DNA from: Monoraphidium neglectum
Lineage: Eukaryota > Chlorophyta > Chlorophyceae > Sphaeropleales > Selenastraceae
Reading direction: 5' to 3'
Length of the DNA stretch: 12,122 bases
Assembly: GCF_000611645.1 (NCBI RefSeq)
Contig: NW_014011885.1
Span: forward strand, 1 to 12,122
In this document: in pieces, positions 1-7,646 of the stretch
Layout: the number at the start of each line of letters is the position of its first letter
Numbering within the stretch: position 1 is the stretch's first letter
Position numbers and translations under genes: made by a program
Notes under the pieces: generated by a model
What the model was told of the DNA's origin: nothing
Seen by the model: the letters and a program-made list of their open reading frames with translations, nothing else
Database searches by the model: none

Positions 1-229
1 CCCTTAGTCATGTTCTCGTGTGCCCGGCCGGCGGCATGGGGCACAGCCAGCGTCATCGCCGCTCGCGGCGCCCAACGGGCGCGCCTCACCCATGGCCCTC
101 ACCCCGGGCAAGACCCTGCGAGCGCCCACGCGCCGCTTGCTTGCCCTGGCCCTTGGTGCTTGAGTGTGTCCTGCGGTGTGGTGCGGTAGGGTGTGATGTG
201 GGCTCGCGCACGCACGTGCGCTGCTACAG

Positions 230-290
230 CTCGGTCAACGTGATGTTGTTTGGGTCAACGCCACCGATCGGGGGCGGGTCCACCGTGTGA
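230..290 (+). CDS. Candidate 3'-terminal coding exon of an upstream plus-strand gene (partial)
   Basis: A TACAG acceptor ends at 229 and is followed by a short open segment ending in TGA at 288-290. It would read SVNVMLFGSTPPIGGGSTV after a split first codon. The ~230 bases before it have the G/T-rich, stop-interrupted look of an intron. A chlorophyte-type TGTAA signal lies at 949, which fits a gene running in from the left with a 3' UTR of about 650 bases. I do not recognise the protein. The exon is only 61 bases and rests on splice-site appearance plus the downstream signal, so it could be spurious. The rest of the gene lies outside the window. Confidence 0.3.
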
Positions 291-948
291 CGCTCCATCT
301 GAGGGAAACCCTCCCGGCGCGGCCCGCGCCGGCAGGCGCGCCCCTCGCTTCATTGGTCCGCGGGACCGCGCGGCTGTGCAGGCAGAGGGGGGTTGCGATG
401 TAGAGGAATTTCGCCGCGCGGCTGTGGCCGCGGCGCAATGCTCTAAGCTGGACCCCCCCTTGCCCGCCCGCCCGAGTGCGCCCCGCATCGGTATCACCAT
501 CTGTGTTGCGTCATACATCCAATTGTGTCGTTGCTCCCCACATGGGCTCGGCGTCCCCAATCGCCCAGGCCACCCCATACCAGGCACCGGGGCCCGCTCC
601 CTCCCCCCACCGGGCAATGCGGCGACGCGCCCGTGCTTGCTGCGTACATTGTTAATCGCGAGCCAGCCCCCGCCCAACGCTCTGTCGCCCCGGTAGCGTC
701 CGCGCAGCACAAATAGCCCGGGCTCCACCTGAGCATGACCCCGCACACACACTTGGGCCCACGGCCAAGACCGGCCCCCACCCAGCGCCCCCGCCTGCGC
801 CGGGGCAGCGCAGCTCCCCGTTTGAGGGGCTTCTTCCCTAGGATGCTGCGCTGGCGGGGGCGCCCCCTGGGCCACTGCTGCACTCACTGGGCGGCGCGCG
901 GAAGACCCGCTCCGCCCCTATCCCGTCCACTGACCCCTTGTCTCAGCT

Positions 949-953
949 TGTAA
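949..953 (+). terminator. Candidate TGTAA polyadenylation signal
   Basis: TGTAA is the usual poly(A) signal of chlorophyte nuclear genes. This copy sits in a short AT-rich island (TTGTAAATTAACT) within very GC-rich sequence. It would end the transcript of the candidate terminal exon at 230-290, with cleavage expected roughly 10-20 bases downstream. No TTACA, the minus-strand equivalent, was seen between 291 and 1885. The signal of the convergent gene is therefore not identified, and that gene may use a variant. Confidence 0.35.
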
Positions 954-1038
954 ATTAACTAGGCATGCTGGGGTGTACAACCGACCCGAGGGTTCTGTTC
1001 AGGAAGCGCCCACATGACAGGGGCTGGGCATAAGAAGA

Positions 1039-1068
1039 GCGCGCGCACCCAAAGCGTAAAGCGCGCGC
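1039..1068. repeat. GC-only inverted repeat (8-bp stem, 14-nt loop)
   Basis: GCGCGCGC at 1039-1046 recurs at 1061-1068. The unit is self-complementary, so the copies can pair across the A-rich loop 1047-1060. The position, near where the two convergent transcripts would end, could fit a 3'-end RNA structure, but alternating GC is common in this genome. Confidence 0.4.
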
Positions 1069-1502
1069 CAACGCCCGCAGGTGGCGAAGGAAGCATCCGG
1101 GGGAGGCGGGGCGCACGGGGCGGGTTTGAAAGCCGTGGCAGGGCTCCAGGGCGCCACGCCCTGGGGCGGGCACCGGCTTGACGGATTGGGAAAAAGCCGC
1201 TGCTTTGCCGGTGGGCGCGTCGCCGGGGCTGTGGTGGTGCACCGCGACCAAGAGGCTGACGCGCTGGTTGGGCGGCTTGGCAGCGCGCCGGTGGTCAAGC
1301 AGGGGGTTGACTTCGGCTGGGTGGTGCGTTCACAGCGGGACAAGAGAGAACATCAATCGTGACTCGAAGACAACCGCGTCGGCCCACGCAAGTGTGGTTC
1401 CCCATGAGTTGCATATTCGAGCATTGACAGGCCAACGACTGAGGATGGCAGCGCGCCTGCCGCTGCGCGCAGCTGCCGCGCACTTGGAGCGCCGGCAGGT
1501 GG

Positions 1503-1522
1503 CCAGCCAGCCGGCTGGCTGG
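1503..1522. repeat. Perfect 20-bp palindrome
   Basis: CCAGCCAGCCGGCTGGCTGG is its own reverse complement. It has no spacer and lies about 365 bases downstream of the minus-strand stop codon. It could form a cruciform in DNA or bind a dimeric protein. No function can be assigned. Confidence 0.8.
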
Positions 1523-1884
1523 TGCCCACCGTTCGGGGCGCCCGGGAACAGCACCCACGTGCGCCGCGGCCCGGGCAAGAGGGCCGAGCAGGCCGGCAAA
1601 GGGGAAGGTGGCAGCGGGGGCCAACCTACGCCGCCGCGCCACACCCCAAGCTCAAACTCATATGCCAGCACGAACCTGCTCTGAAGCCTCATGCAAGCCT
1701 CTTGCAGGCCCCGTGCCGGGTGGGGCGCATTCTAAACCGCACAGCTCCCTCCAAATCCCGGGGTCAAGCACGCATGCGATCTGCACGCCTCTGCGGCCCT
1801 CGCGGCGCGCTGGCCCCCCAGCTGCTGACCGTGATCACCGCGTCCCCTCAGCTTTCATTCAAAAAGATCACCGCGCGAACCCGC

Positions 1885-2132
1885 TCAGCTGAAGATTGTG
1901 ATCCTGGCGCCCGCGTTGCTGATCACCGTCGACCCGTCCACCGTCCACGCGGGCGCCCAAACGTACAGATTGGCTGACCACACGCGCCCGCTCAGCGGGT
2001 GTATGTCGATGCCGGCGCTGTCGCCGAAGCGCTGGTCGTTCTGTATGATTGGGCCGTAGGAGGGGTCGTTCTGCCACGCGATGGTAACCTGGGTAGCAGC
2101 GTCCTCGGCGTTGATCACCGAGTACGCAACGC
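1885..2132 (-). CDS. Propeller-like protein gene, exon 11 (terminal)
   Basis: It encodes residues 899-980 and the TGA stop (1887-1885). The acceptor GCCGCCGCAG|GC completes Gly899, giving AYAGVAYSVI across the junction. QRFGDSAGIDIHPLSGRVWS (932-951) matches the 'RWGDYSG...DP.D...FW' signature near the end of bacterial propeller-like proteins of this type. The protein ends in RITIFS, so there is no anchor or transmembrane segment. Confidence 0.78.
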
Positions 2133-2673
2133 CTGCGGCGGCACGCGGGGAGGGGGGGCGGTGTAAACGAATCAGGCGGGCACGGTCGGGCGGCCGGACA
2201 GGGCGCTGGGGTGGGCTTTGGGCTGGGCGGGGGCCGGGGCGAGGCGAGGGCGAGCCATTGCTTGAGCAGGGGCCGGGAACCACTGCAGTCTTTCGGGAAC
2301 CCTGTCTCAGCTGTACAGGACCCCGGTAAGCTCACACAACCACTCGCTATCATTGGAGTCAACCAGCTACCCACTCGGTGATGCGCTCCCGTCCTGACTG
2401 CCTGCGCGGGCCCCTTCCTACCCATCAACACACCCAATAACCCTCAAAACAAACCACCCAACCAATCCCAGGCCCCCACCTGCATACGCGGGCGAATCGG
2501 GGTACAGGGTCCCGGGGATGAACGGCGCCGGGCCGGCCGCCTGCTTGGCGTCGACTGGGGCCGGCATCCGCTTGGCTTGGGCAGGCAGGTTTGCGAACGA
2601 GCTGAAAGTGTAGGTGACGAGCATGGTGCCGCCCCTGACGGCGACCTGGTGGGGGAGGAGGTGGGGCAGTGCG

Positions 2674-2704
<31 letters not shown>

Positions 2705-5700
2705 CACGTGTGTGTGTGTGTTTGTGCGTATGTGTGTCTTTGTGTGTGTGTGGGGGGGGAGGCACGTGAGTTGTTGTGGGCCGTGGCGGAGTGACAAGAG
2801 AATGAGGGCGGTCGCAGCTAATCCTCCAGGGGTGGCTCCGTGTTGTTTTGATCAGATCCAGTAGACAAGCCGCGTCTGCACAGCCCAACATCCCTGCATC
2901 GCCAGGCAGCACAACCCAGCGGCCCAGCGGCGCCTAACCCTCTATAGACTGATCTCATTTAGCCCCCTGGCATTTTGCTGTTTTCAAGCAGCAAAGTGGG
3001 CCTCAGATTGTTGCGGTCAAATCGCACACAGACAGTAACCCTCACTGCGCAGAGGGGCTGCAGCAGCAGGCAGCACTCGCACCTGGGGGTAGGCCAGGCC
3101 CAGGGGTGCCTCCTGCTGCCCCGCCCCAGATCCATAAGTGATGACGCCGCTCTTGATGACCGTAGCCAGCAGTGACACCTGGGGAGTTGTTGGCACGTTA
3201 TGAGGCGGTCGCATCGAGCCTCCAGGGGTGCTGCCATGATTGTTGGCGCCAGCAATGCATGCAAGCAGGCTCAGGCATGCACACACCAGGGCGCACAAGC
3301 GGCGCACGTGTGCGTACGCGCGCATGCGCACATGTGCATGCGCGCGCGCACACGCACGCACGCACGCACGCGCCCCCGCGCGCGCGCCCACACACACACA
3401 CACATGCTAATAAGTTTTGCATATGTTTGATGGGAAACCCCTTTACCTTATTCTTGACGTTCCACAAAAAGTCAAACCGGCAGCGGATGTCGACCCGCCA
3501 CGTGCTGGCCTGTGGGGTATAGTAAGCCGCCGCCATGTACACATCCCTGTATTTATGAGACTCTTTTCCGCTCGCGCTGATCTGCCCGCTGGAGTCCCAG
3601 GACCCGGTCCCCTTGGCTGCCGCCTCCTGGGCCGCCGCCCACTGGTCCGGCGTCAGCTGCTCTGCGTCGAGCGCCGCCGCTTCTGTCTCGCCAGCTGGCG
3701 GCACGATGACGCGCGACCCCGGCGGCGCCTGCGTCCGGATGGTGTGCTCCACGGCGCCGGCGGCCGCGCTGTAGACGACGTTGGGCGTGCGCCGCGCGCG
3801 CGGCGCCGCGCCCTGCTCCGCCCAGCTGCCGCCGCTGCTTGAGCTCGTGGAGACCTGCCTGCCTGAACTTGCGGCGCCGCCGCCTCCGCTGCTGACGCCG
3901 CCGCCGTACCCCCGCTGCGCGCCGCTGCCGCCCGCGCCGCCGGCGCCGGCGCCGCCGGCGTCGCTGTACGTCACCACGGTGCTTCGGTCCCGCTCTGCCG
4001 CGGTTGGCGCCGTCGCCTGGTCCCTCATGATCGTCCCCTGCAGATTCCTGCCACTCCTCGTGTAGTAACCGCCCCCGCCCGCTGTGTACGTCCCTGTGAT
4101 GGGGTTATAGCACCCCTTGTCCCAGATCCAGCCGAAACCATATCCCCAATTGAAGTTCCAGTAGCAGGCGCACTCCCCATATGCCGTGAACGTCGGCTGC
4201 ACCCATGCCCAGTAGATTGCAGGCCGGGGGTTGTAGATGTCGGTTGTGGAACCTGGGGGGACTGGTGGGTCGATCACATCAGTCCTGTCGGCGATGTAGA
4301 TGCGGCCGTTGGCATAGGCTGCCTGCAAGCGGAAGTTTGCGAGGCGCGTCGTTGGGGCCTTGTCAGCAGGGCAGCAGGCCGCCTGGCAGGCAGGCAGGCA
4401 GGCAGGCAGGCAGGCATGCAGGCATGCAGGCGCAGAAGCCCTTGATGTGCATGCTGCGCTGAGCATGCACTGGCTGGAGTCAATTCATCAGGGCGGGTTG
4501 GGCGTGCGCCCATGCGGCCCTGGCAGCCCCTGTGCCTAGCGCCTGGACTTCCTCCTAAATTTGCGTACGATACGCACCCCTCCGTTCCAGTAGCCGCGAG
4601 GGTTGACCGCGCCGGCATCCAAATCAGGCACTGCGCTGAACGTGGCCGCGTTCTGCGGTGTGGCCGCAAAGACAAAGGCCGTCAAGATGGCTTGCGCGGG
4701 TCTGCCGGTTCATCTCCTCCCCCGCACACACGCGCACGCCGGCGACCCACGCACCCGCTGCACGACCCACCCGCCCACCGCCCGCCCCCTAGCGCCGCGC
4801 TCGCCTGCAGAAGGAAGACGTCGTCCCCCACGTATGCCTCCTCCCCCCTGTCTACGTAGCGCCCAAGGATATAGGGTTCAGGGGTGCCAAACCCGTCATT
4901 GTCCCAAAGGGTGCCGGTCGCAATCAGGGCGACGAGCAGGAAGTTGCGGCGGGACAGCTGGTCGTATTGGAACTGCAGAGGGGAGAAAGGGGCGGAGCGA
5001 GGGGGAGCCGTCGCCTTGCGGGAGGTTGGTGGCACAATCAGCGGGTGTTTGGCAGCTTGGTGCATTGGTGCTCCCGGAGAACCTTTTTTGGTACAGAAAG
5101 TAGCCTCTTTGGGGGGCAGACCAGAAGGCACTGCGACCATCCCGGTGGCGAAGCGTAAGTTGTGGCTCATAGTACACCCCAGCAAAGCGCGAGTGCGCTG
5201 CCCAAAAGCGCTGAAGACACCGGCCGCCTGGGTTACCAAATGAGAGGGGACAGGTTGCAGCCAGCGATCACCCGCAGAGCAGCACATGAGGCCCCCCATA
5301 CTTGAATGCACGAGCCCCACAAACTCACGTCCAGCACAAAGAAGGTCTCCCCCGCTCTGACGTCCATGGCGGTCTGCGGCATCACCGGCTGCAGCTGCAC
5401 AAACGCGCTGCCGCAGTCGCCGCCGGTCGGCAGGCGGAAGGGCGCCTGGTCGCGGACCGCCAGGCACAGATCTTGCCCCGTGAAGACCGGCACGTAAAAC
5501 TGCTTCATAATCAGGGTCGGGTTGTTGCCCTGTGGGTCGAGATGCGAGGGTTGCCACGGGTCAGGGGAGATCAAGGCGTGTCTTTACGGCGTGGAGGCTC
5601 ACCCATCTGGGGATTCAAGGTGGGACGGGCGCCTGCGCATGAACCGCAGAACAGGAGCATCTTCTTGACCCTGCCGCAAGGCCAGCTTGAAGTTTCTGTT

Positions 5701-7597
5701 GAGTTTCTCACCCCGTACACGGCCCACTTGGGGAACGCGTAGATCATGGCGCTGGACTGGACTTGGTCGTTGCTGGCCACCTCTTCGCTGCAGATTGCCA
5801 CCCAGGTCACATATATGCCATCGCGGTTGTAGCCAACCTGTCCAACATCAAACCAATATGGGGCTCTCAGGTGCGCTGGGGCCATCTCGTGTGTGGTCAC
5901 CTCTCTTCCATTGCGTCCTGTCTCGAGCCATAACGCTCCGCATGCGCTTGATAGCCAGCGGTCAAGCCCGCCGCTCAGAAGGGTAAAGGCAGGTCACCAA
6001 GCGCCGTACTCGGCGCCAGCCCACCTGGCTGTAATCGGGGAACGCGCGCTTGCCGTTGGCGCAGTCCCAGCTCGTGTCGGTGTTGTCGGCCGAGACGGCA
6101 TACTGCGTCCAGTAGTCGGTGACAGAGTCGACAGTAGAGACCGCCAGCAGGATCCGCGGCCGCAGCACGTCGTTGCAGATGGCAGATATCATGTAGCGGC
6201 CGACCCATTTGTCGTAAGCCACGGCGGCCGCGTACACACCGAGGGTGCAGCCGTTGGAGCCGTCCAGGCGCCGGGTGACCTGCGGGCAAGCAAGGTGCCA
6301 ATGGGTGTGTCAGAGGCTCGGGTTGCGGGCGGCGGCTGCTTGATGACCTTGGCTCTGTTGCCAGCTTGGCGGCAGCCCTGTTTTAGCACCGCTTATAAAA
6401 GCCGCTTGCTCAGCTGTGCCAAGCGATCAACCCTCGGACTGCTGTTGATGCTGCGCTGCCAAGCCGTACCGGATAGAAAAAGTCGGCAGTCCACACTTGC
6501 TTCAGGTAAGAGCTGGTGTCCTTCGGGTTGTTGATGAAGCCGTGCTTGCCCTTTTTCCCGGTAATGTCGACCCTGTAAAACCTGATCATGCTGTTTGCCG
6601 TGTGGATCGCGGCGGTGTTGCCGACTGCGAGGCTGAGATCCTCGGGGATCAGCCGAGTCTCGGGAACTCCGATGCCGTCGAATCCGATGTTGCGTCCGGT
6701 GATCTTGCGGGCCAGGCCGATGCCGCCAAAGCCATAGCCGCCGCCGTGGCCGCCGCTTGCGTCCGTGCGCCCGCCGCCGCCCGCCACCGTGGCGTTGCCG
6801 CCGGCCGCGTCGGACGCCGAGCGGAACGGCGTCGCGCGCAGCCCGCGCCGCCGGCGCGAGATCAGCCCCTGGATCCCCGCGTCCGCCCTCCTGGCTGCCG
6901 CAGACGCGCGTGCGGCGGCCTTCTTGCGGGCTAGCTCGCGCTTCGCCTTGGTGGTAGTGATACCGGGGCGGTCAGGGCGGTAGTTGCGGTAGTCCAAGCC
7001 CTGCTGGGCCGGCCCAAACACGACGTCGGGCACCGGCGGTGGGTTGGCCGGCGGCGGGTCTGCGAAGTTCATCACCGCGTCTGCAGGGGACGTGGAGGCA
7101 ATGGCATGGGCGCTTGCATGTTTGTTGTCATGTGGGGGGGGCGGGGGCGGGGGCAGGCATGCGTGGCAGCTGCTGGGGCCGCAGGTGCTGCAGGGGACAC
7201 TCGAGCAGCGTTGCTCATGTGCACGCTTTCTTTGCATTGCCGCCATGCGATGCCACCATGCCTGCCATAGCAAGTGAATTGTCAACACTTTTCTGGTTCT
7301 CTTTGCATTATGAGGGCTGAGACGCTTGCGATCAACCAAATGCTTGCACCCCTGCTGGCTGCGGCACCGCAAGCGCAGTGCTGCGGGCTTTTTGAGCGTT
7401 GTGTCCGCCCTTGCACCGCGCGCTGTGCAGGTCTGCATGCCTGCCTCTGTTTCCACTGATTGCTATGCACACTCACAATCTATGTCGCCTGGCCCCCAGT
7501 ACTTGGATGGCGACTGCTCCCCATTAATCAGGGGGTCCGACGCGCTGCACGCCACCAGCAGCAGCAGCGCCGCCGCGCCGCGCAACAGCAGCAGCAT
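1885..7597 (-). CDS. Secreted beta-propeller-like protein, bacterial-type (11 exons, 980 aa, complete)
   Basis: Exons on the minus strand, in order: 7597-7477, 7080-6470, 6279-6025, 5837-5712, 5529-5329, 4972-4805, 4652-4578, 4322-3447, 3178-3083, 2645-2480, 2132-1885. They sum to 2943 nt and join without a stop, giving 980 residues. Residues 1-19 form a signal peptide (MLLLLRGAAALLLLVACSA). Next come a Pro-rich stretch (48-58), a basic stretch with RRRR (116-119) and a Gly-rich stretch (about 133-162). From about 185 the motifs match a beta-strand-rich pattern I know from bacterial secreted proteins: AVGNTAAIHTANS (192-204), AYDKWVGRYMISA (265-277), PRILLAVS (285-292), FPDYSQVGYNRDGIYVTW (324-341), AAYANGRIYIADRTDV (520-535) and QRFGDSAGIDIHPLSGRVW (932-950). 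A propeller fold is inferred from these repeats. No catalytic residues are recognised. It is likely extracellular (cell wall, matrix or periplasm-like space). Its substrate or partner is unknown, and it is divergent to a second secreted protein gene. Confidence 0.72.
2480..2645 (-). CDS. Propeller-like protein gene, exon 10
   Basis: It encodes residues 844-898 plus one base. The acceptor CCCCCACCAG|GTC is strong and the donor GCAG|GTGGGG is phase 1. TMLVTYTFSS (850-859) and FIPGTLYPDSPAYA (885-898) resemble the 'vvIGFSGS...YPSAYYA' region of bacterial relatives. Intron 10 (2133-2479, 347 nt) holds no recognisable gene. Confidence 0.73.
2674..2759. repeat. Imperfect (GT)n microsatellite in intron 9
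   Basis: An interrupted GT/TG repeat of about 85 bases ends in eight Gs. In the minus-strand transcript it reads as a C-run followed by (CA)n, about 30-115 bases upstream of the exon 10 acceptor. Confidence 0.9.
3083..3178 (-). CDS. Propeller-like protein gene, exon 9 (in-frame 96-nt exon)
   Basis: It encodes residues 812-843 (VSLLATVIKSGVITYGSG, then a loop ending AYPQ). Both borders are phase 0, so skipping would remove 32 residues without a frameshift. It contains a predicted strand pair conserved in this family type. Complementary dinucleotide repeats lie in the introns on both sides. Intron 8 is 3179-3446 and intron 9 is 2646-3082. Confidence 0.7.
3302..3405. repeat. Alternating purine-pyrimidine tract (GC/CA repeats) in intron 8
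   Basis: About 100 bases of almost strictly alternating purine-pyrimidine sequence: CGCATGCGCAC-type blocks, (CGCA)n, CGCGCG and finally (CA)n at 3389-3404. In the transcript it reads (UG)n followed by GC/GU repeats. Such tracts are classic Z-DNA-prone sequence. Confidence 0.88.
3447..4322 (-). CDS. Propeller-like protein gene, exon 8 (large low-complexity insertion)
   Basis: It encodes residues 520-811. It opens with AAYANGRIYIADRTDV. An insertion follows: an aromatic/Cys-rich part (about 555-591, with CACYWNFNWG), Gly/Ser-rich sequence (about 600-690), a basic RARR patch (694-697), and an Ala/Glu/Gln-rich acidic stretch (730-757). The exon returns to strand-like sequence near STWRVDIRCRFD (792-803). 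The donor AAG|GTAAAG is phase 0. The open frame runs beyond both splice sites, but the flanks lack family motifs and contain repeats. Confidence 0.72.
4384..4431. repeat. (CAGG)n tetranucleotide repeat in intron 7
   Basis: About ten units of GGCA/CAGG with two GCAT interruptions near the right end. In the transcript it is (CCUG)n, lying about 60-110 bases upstream of... the exon 7 donor side within intron 7. It is likely length-variable and non-coding. Confidence 0.88.
4578..4652 (-). CDS. Propeller-like protein gene, exon 7 (short)
   Basis: It encodes residues 495-519 (NAATFSAVPDLDAGAVNPRG, then YWNGG). The acceptor is preceded by a CTTGAC branch-like sequence and the tract TTTGTCTTTGCGGCCACACCGCAG. 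The donor GGG|GTGCGT keeps phase 0. Joining to exon 8 gives WNGG-AAYANGRIYIAD, a run like the '(A/N)A.YRNGRLW' motif of related bacterial proteins. Intron 7 is 4323-4577 and holds a tetranucleotide repeat. Confidence 0.6.
4805..4972 (-). CDS. Propeller-like protein gene, exon 6 (probable GC donor)
   Basis: It encodes residues 439-494 (FQYDQLSRRNFLLVALIATG to GDDVFLLQ). The acceptor is clear. The donor I prefer is CAG|GCGAGC, a GC-type site at 4804-4803, because it is phase 0 and joins exon 7 without extra sequence. A GT donor at 4770-4769 with an acceptor at 4692-4691 is the alternative and would add 24 residues of Ala/Gly-rich and hydrophobic sequence. Confidence 0.65.
5329..5529 (-). CDS. 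Propeller-like protein gene, exon 5
   Basis: It encodes residues 372-438, with phase 0 at both ends (acceptor CCCACAG|GGC, donor GAC|GTGAGT). It contains alternating hydrophobic strands (FYVPVFTGQD, SAFVQLQPVM) and two cysteines (383 and 410). Intron 5 (4973-5328, 356 nt) shows no gene; its end is pyrimidine-rich (CCTTTCTCCCCTCTGCAG). Confidence 0.75.
5712..5837 (-). CDS. Propeller-like protein gene, exon 4
   Basis: It encodes residues 330-371, with phase 0 at both ends (acceptor GGACAG|GTT, donor GGG|GTGAGA). VGYNRDGIYVTWVAICSEE completes the 'DY.(K/Q)VGYN.DG.YVT' motif begun in exon 3, which strongly supports the splice. Intron 4 spans 5530-5711. Confidence 0.78.
6025..6279 (-). CDS. Propeller-like protein gene, exon 3
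   Basis: It encodes residues 245-329, with phase 0 at both ends (acceptor CCCGCAG|GTC, donor CAG|GTGGGC). It carries AYDKWVGRYMISA and PRILLAVS, strand motifs typical of this bacterial-type family, and ends in FPDYSQ, which continues directly into exon 4. Cys255, Cys279 and Cys317 could form disulfides. Intron 3 spans 5838-6024. Confidence 0.78.
6470..7080 (-). CDS. Propeller-like protein gene, exon 2 (N-terminal extension, first propeller motif)
   Basis: It encodes residues 41-244. The acceptor CCCCTGCAG is clean and the donor is CCG|GTACGG (phase 0). The exon covers the Pro-rich segment, a Lys/Arg/Ala-rich helix-like segment (84-120) with RRRR, a Gly-rich low-complexity stretch with one N-glycosylation sequon (NAT, 136-138), and the first conserved motif, AVGNTAAIHTANSMIRFYRVD. 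Intron 2 spans 6280-6469. Confidence 0.75.
7134..7153 (+). repeat. G-run cluster in intron 1 (possible G-quadruplex)
   Basis: Runs of eight, five and five Gs are separated by single Cs, with a further GG at 7156. The plus strand is the template strand of the gene here, and the transcript carries the C-rich complement. Confidence 0.6.
7477..7597 (-). CDS. Propeller-like protein gene, exon 1 (start and signal peptide)
   Basis: It encodes residues 1-40. This ATG (7597-7595) is chosen because it directly begins a hydrophobic leader of the form M-L4-R-G-A3-L4-V, followed by the likely cleavage site CSA-SD. The donor GTGAGT at 7476-7471 leaves one base, which completes Tyr41 with the next exon. 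Intron 1 (7081-7476, 396 nt) holds no gene but has a G-rich run at 7134-7153. Confidence 0.75.
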
Positions 7598-7646
7598 CCC
7601 GTTGATCTTTATCACGCCTTCTGAGTGCTGCTGGCGCCACTCTACT

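Larger units (their letters stand above)
291..1884. other. Convergent non-coding region between gene 3' ends
   Basis: This stretch separates a candidate plus-strand gene end (290) from the stop codon of the minus-strand gene (1885). The long open frames in it, such as a 210-codon minus frame over 255-887, are GC-driven. They consist of Ala/Gly/Pro/Arg-rich sequence with no recognisable domain. I read 291-~970 as a 3' UTR of the left gene and an unknown part of ~970-1884 as the 3' UTR of the minus-strand gene. It contains a GC hairpin (1039-1068) and a perfect 20-bp palindrome (1503-1522). Confidence 0.45.

Noticed and set aside
255..887. A 210-codon open frame on the minus strand
   Set aside because: It is Ala/Gly/Pro/Arg-rich with no domain or signal, and it lies across the candidate exon and UTR. 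Long chance frames are expected at this GC content.
1885..2283. Minus-strand frame upstream of 2132 as coding sequence
   Set aside because: It is Pro/Arg-rich and belongs to intron 10. The acceptor at 2134-2133 joins exon 10 in frame at a conserved point.
2674..3405. Repeat arrays as CRISPR or a satellite array
   Set aside because: They are simple dinucleotide and tetranucleotide microsatellites inside introns, with no spacer-repeat structure.
3198..4466. The whole 422-codon minus-strand frame as one exon
   Set aside because: Only 4322-3447 carries structured, family-like sequence. The N-terminal flank is low-complexity Cys/Ala/Pro and the C-terminal flank is translated GC/CA repeat. Good splice sites bound the middle part.
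4691..4770. GT-AG version of intron 6
   Set aside because: It was not excluded, but it adds a 24-residue Ala/Gly-rich and hydrophobic segment. The GC-AG model gives the smoother protein and a better acceptor.
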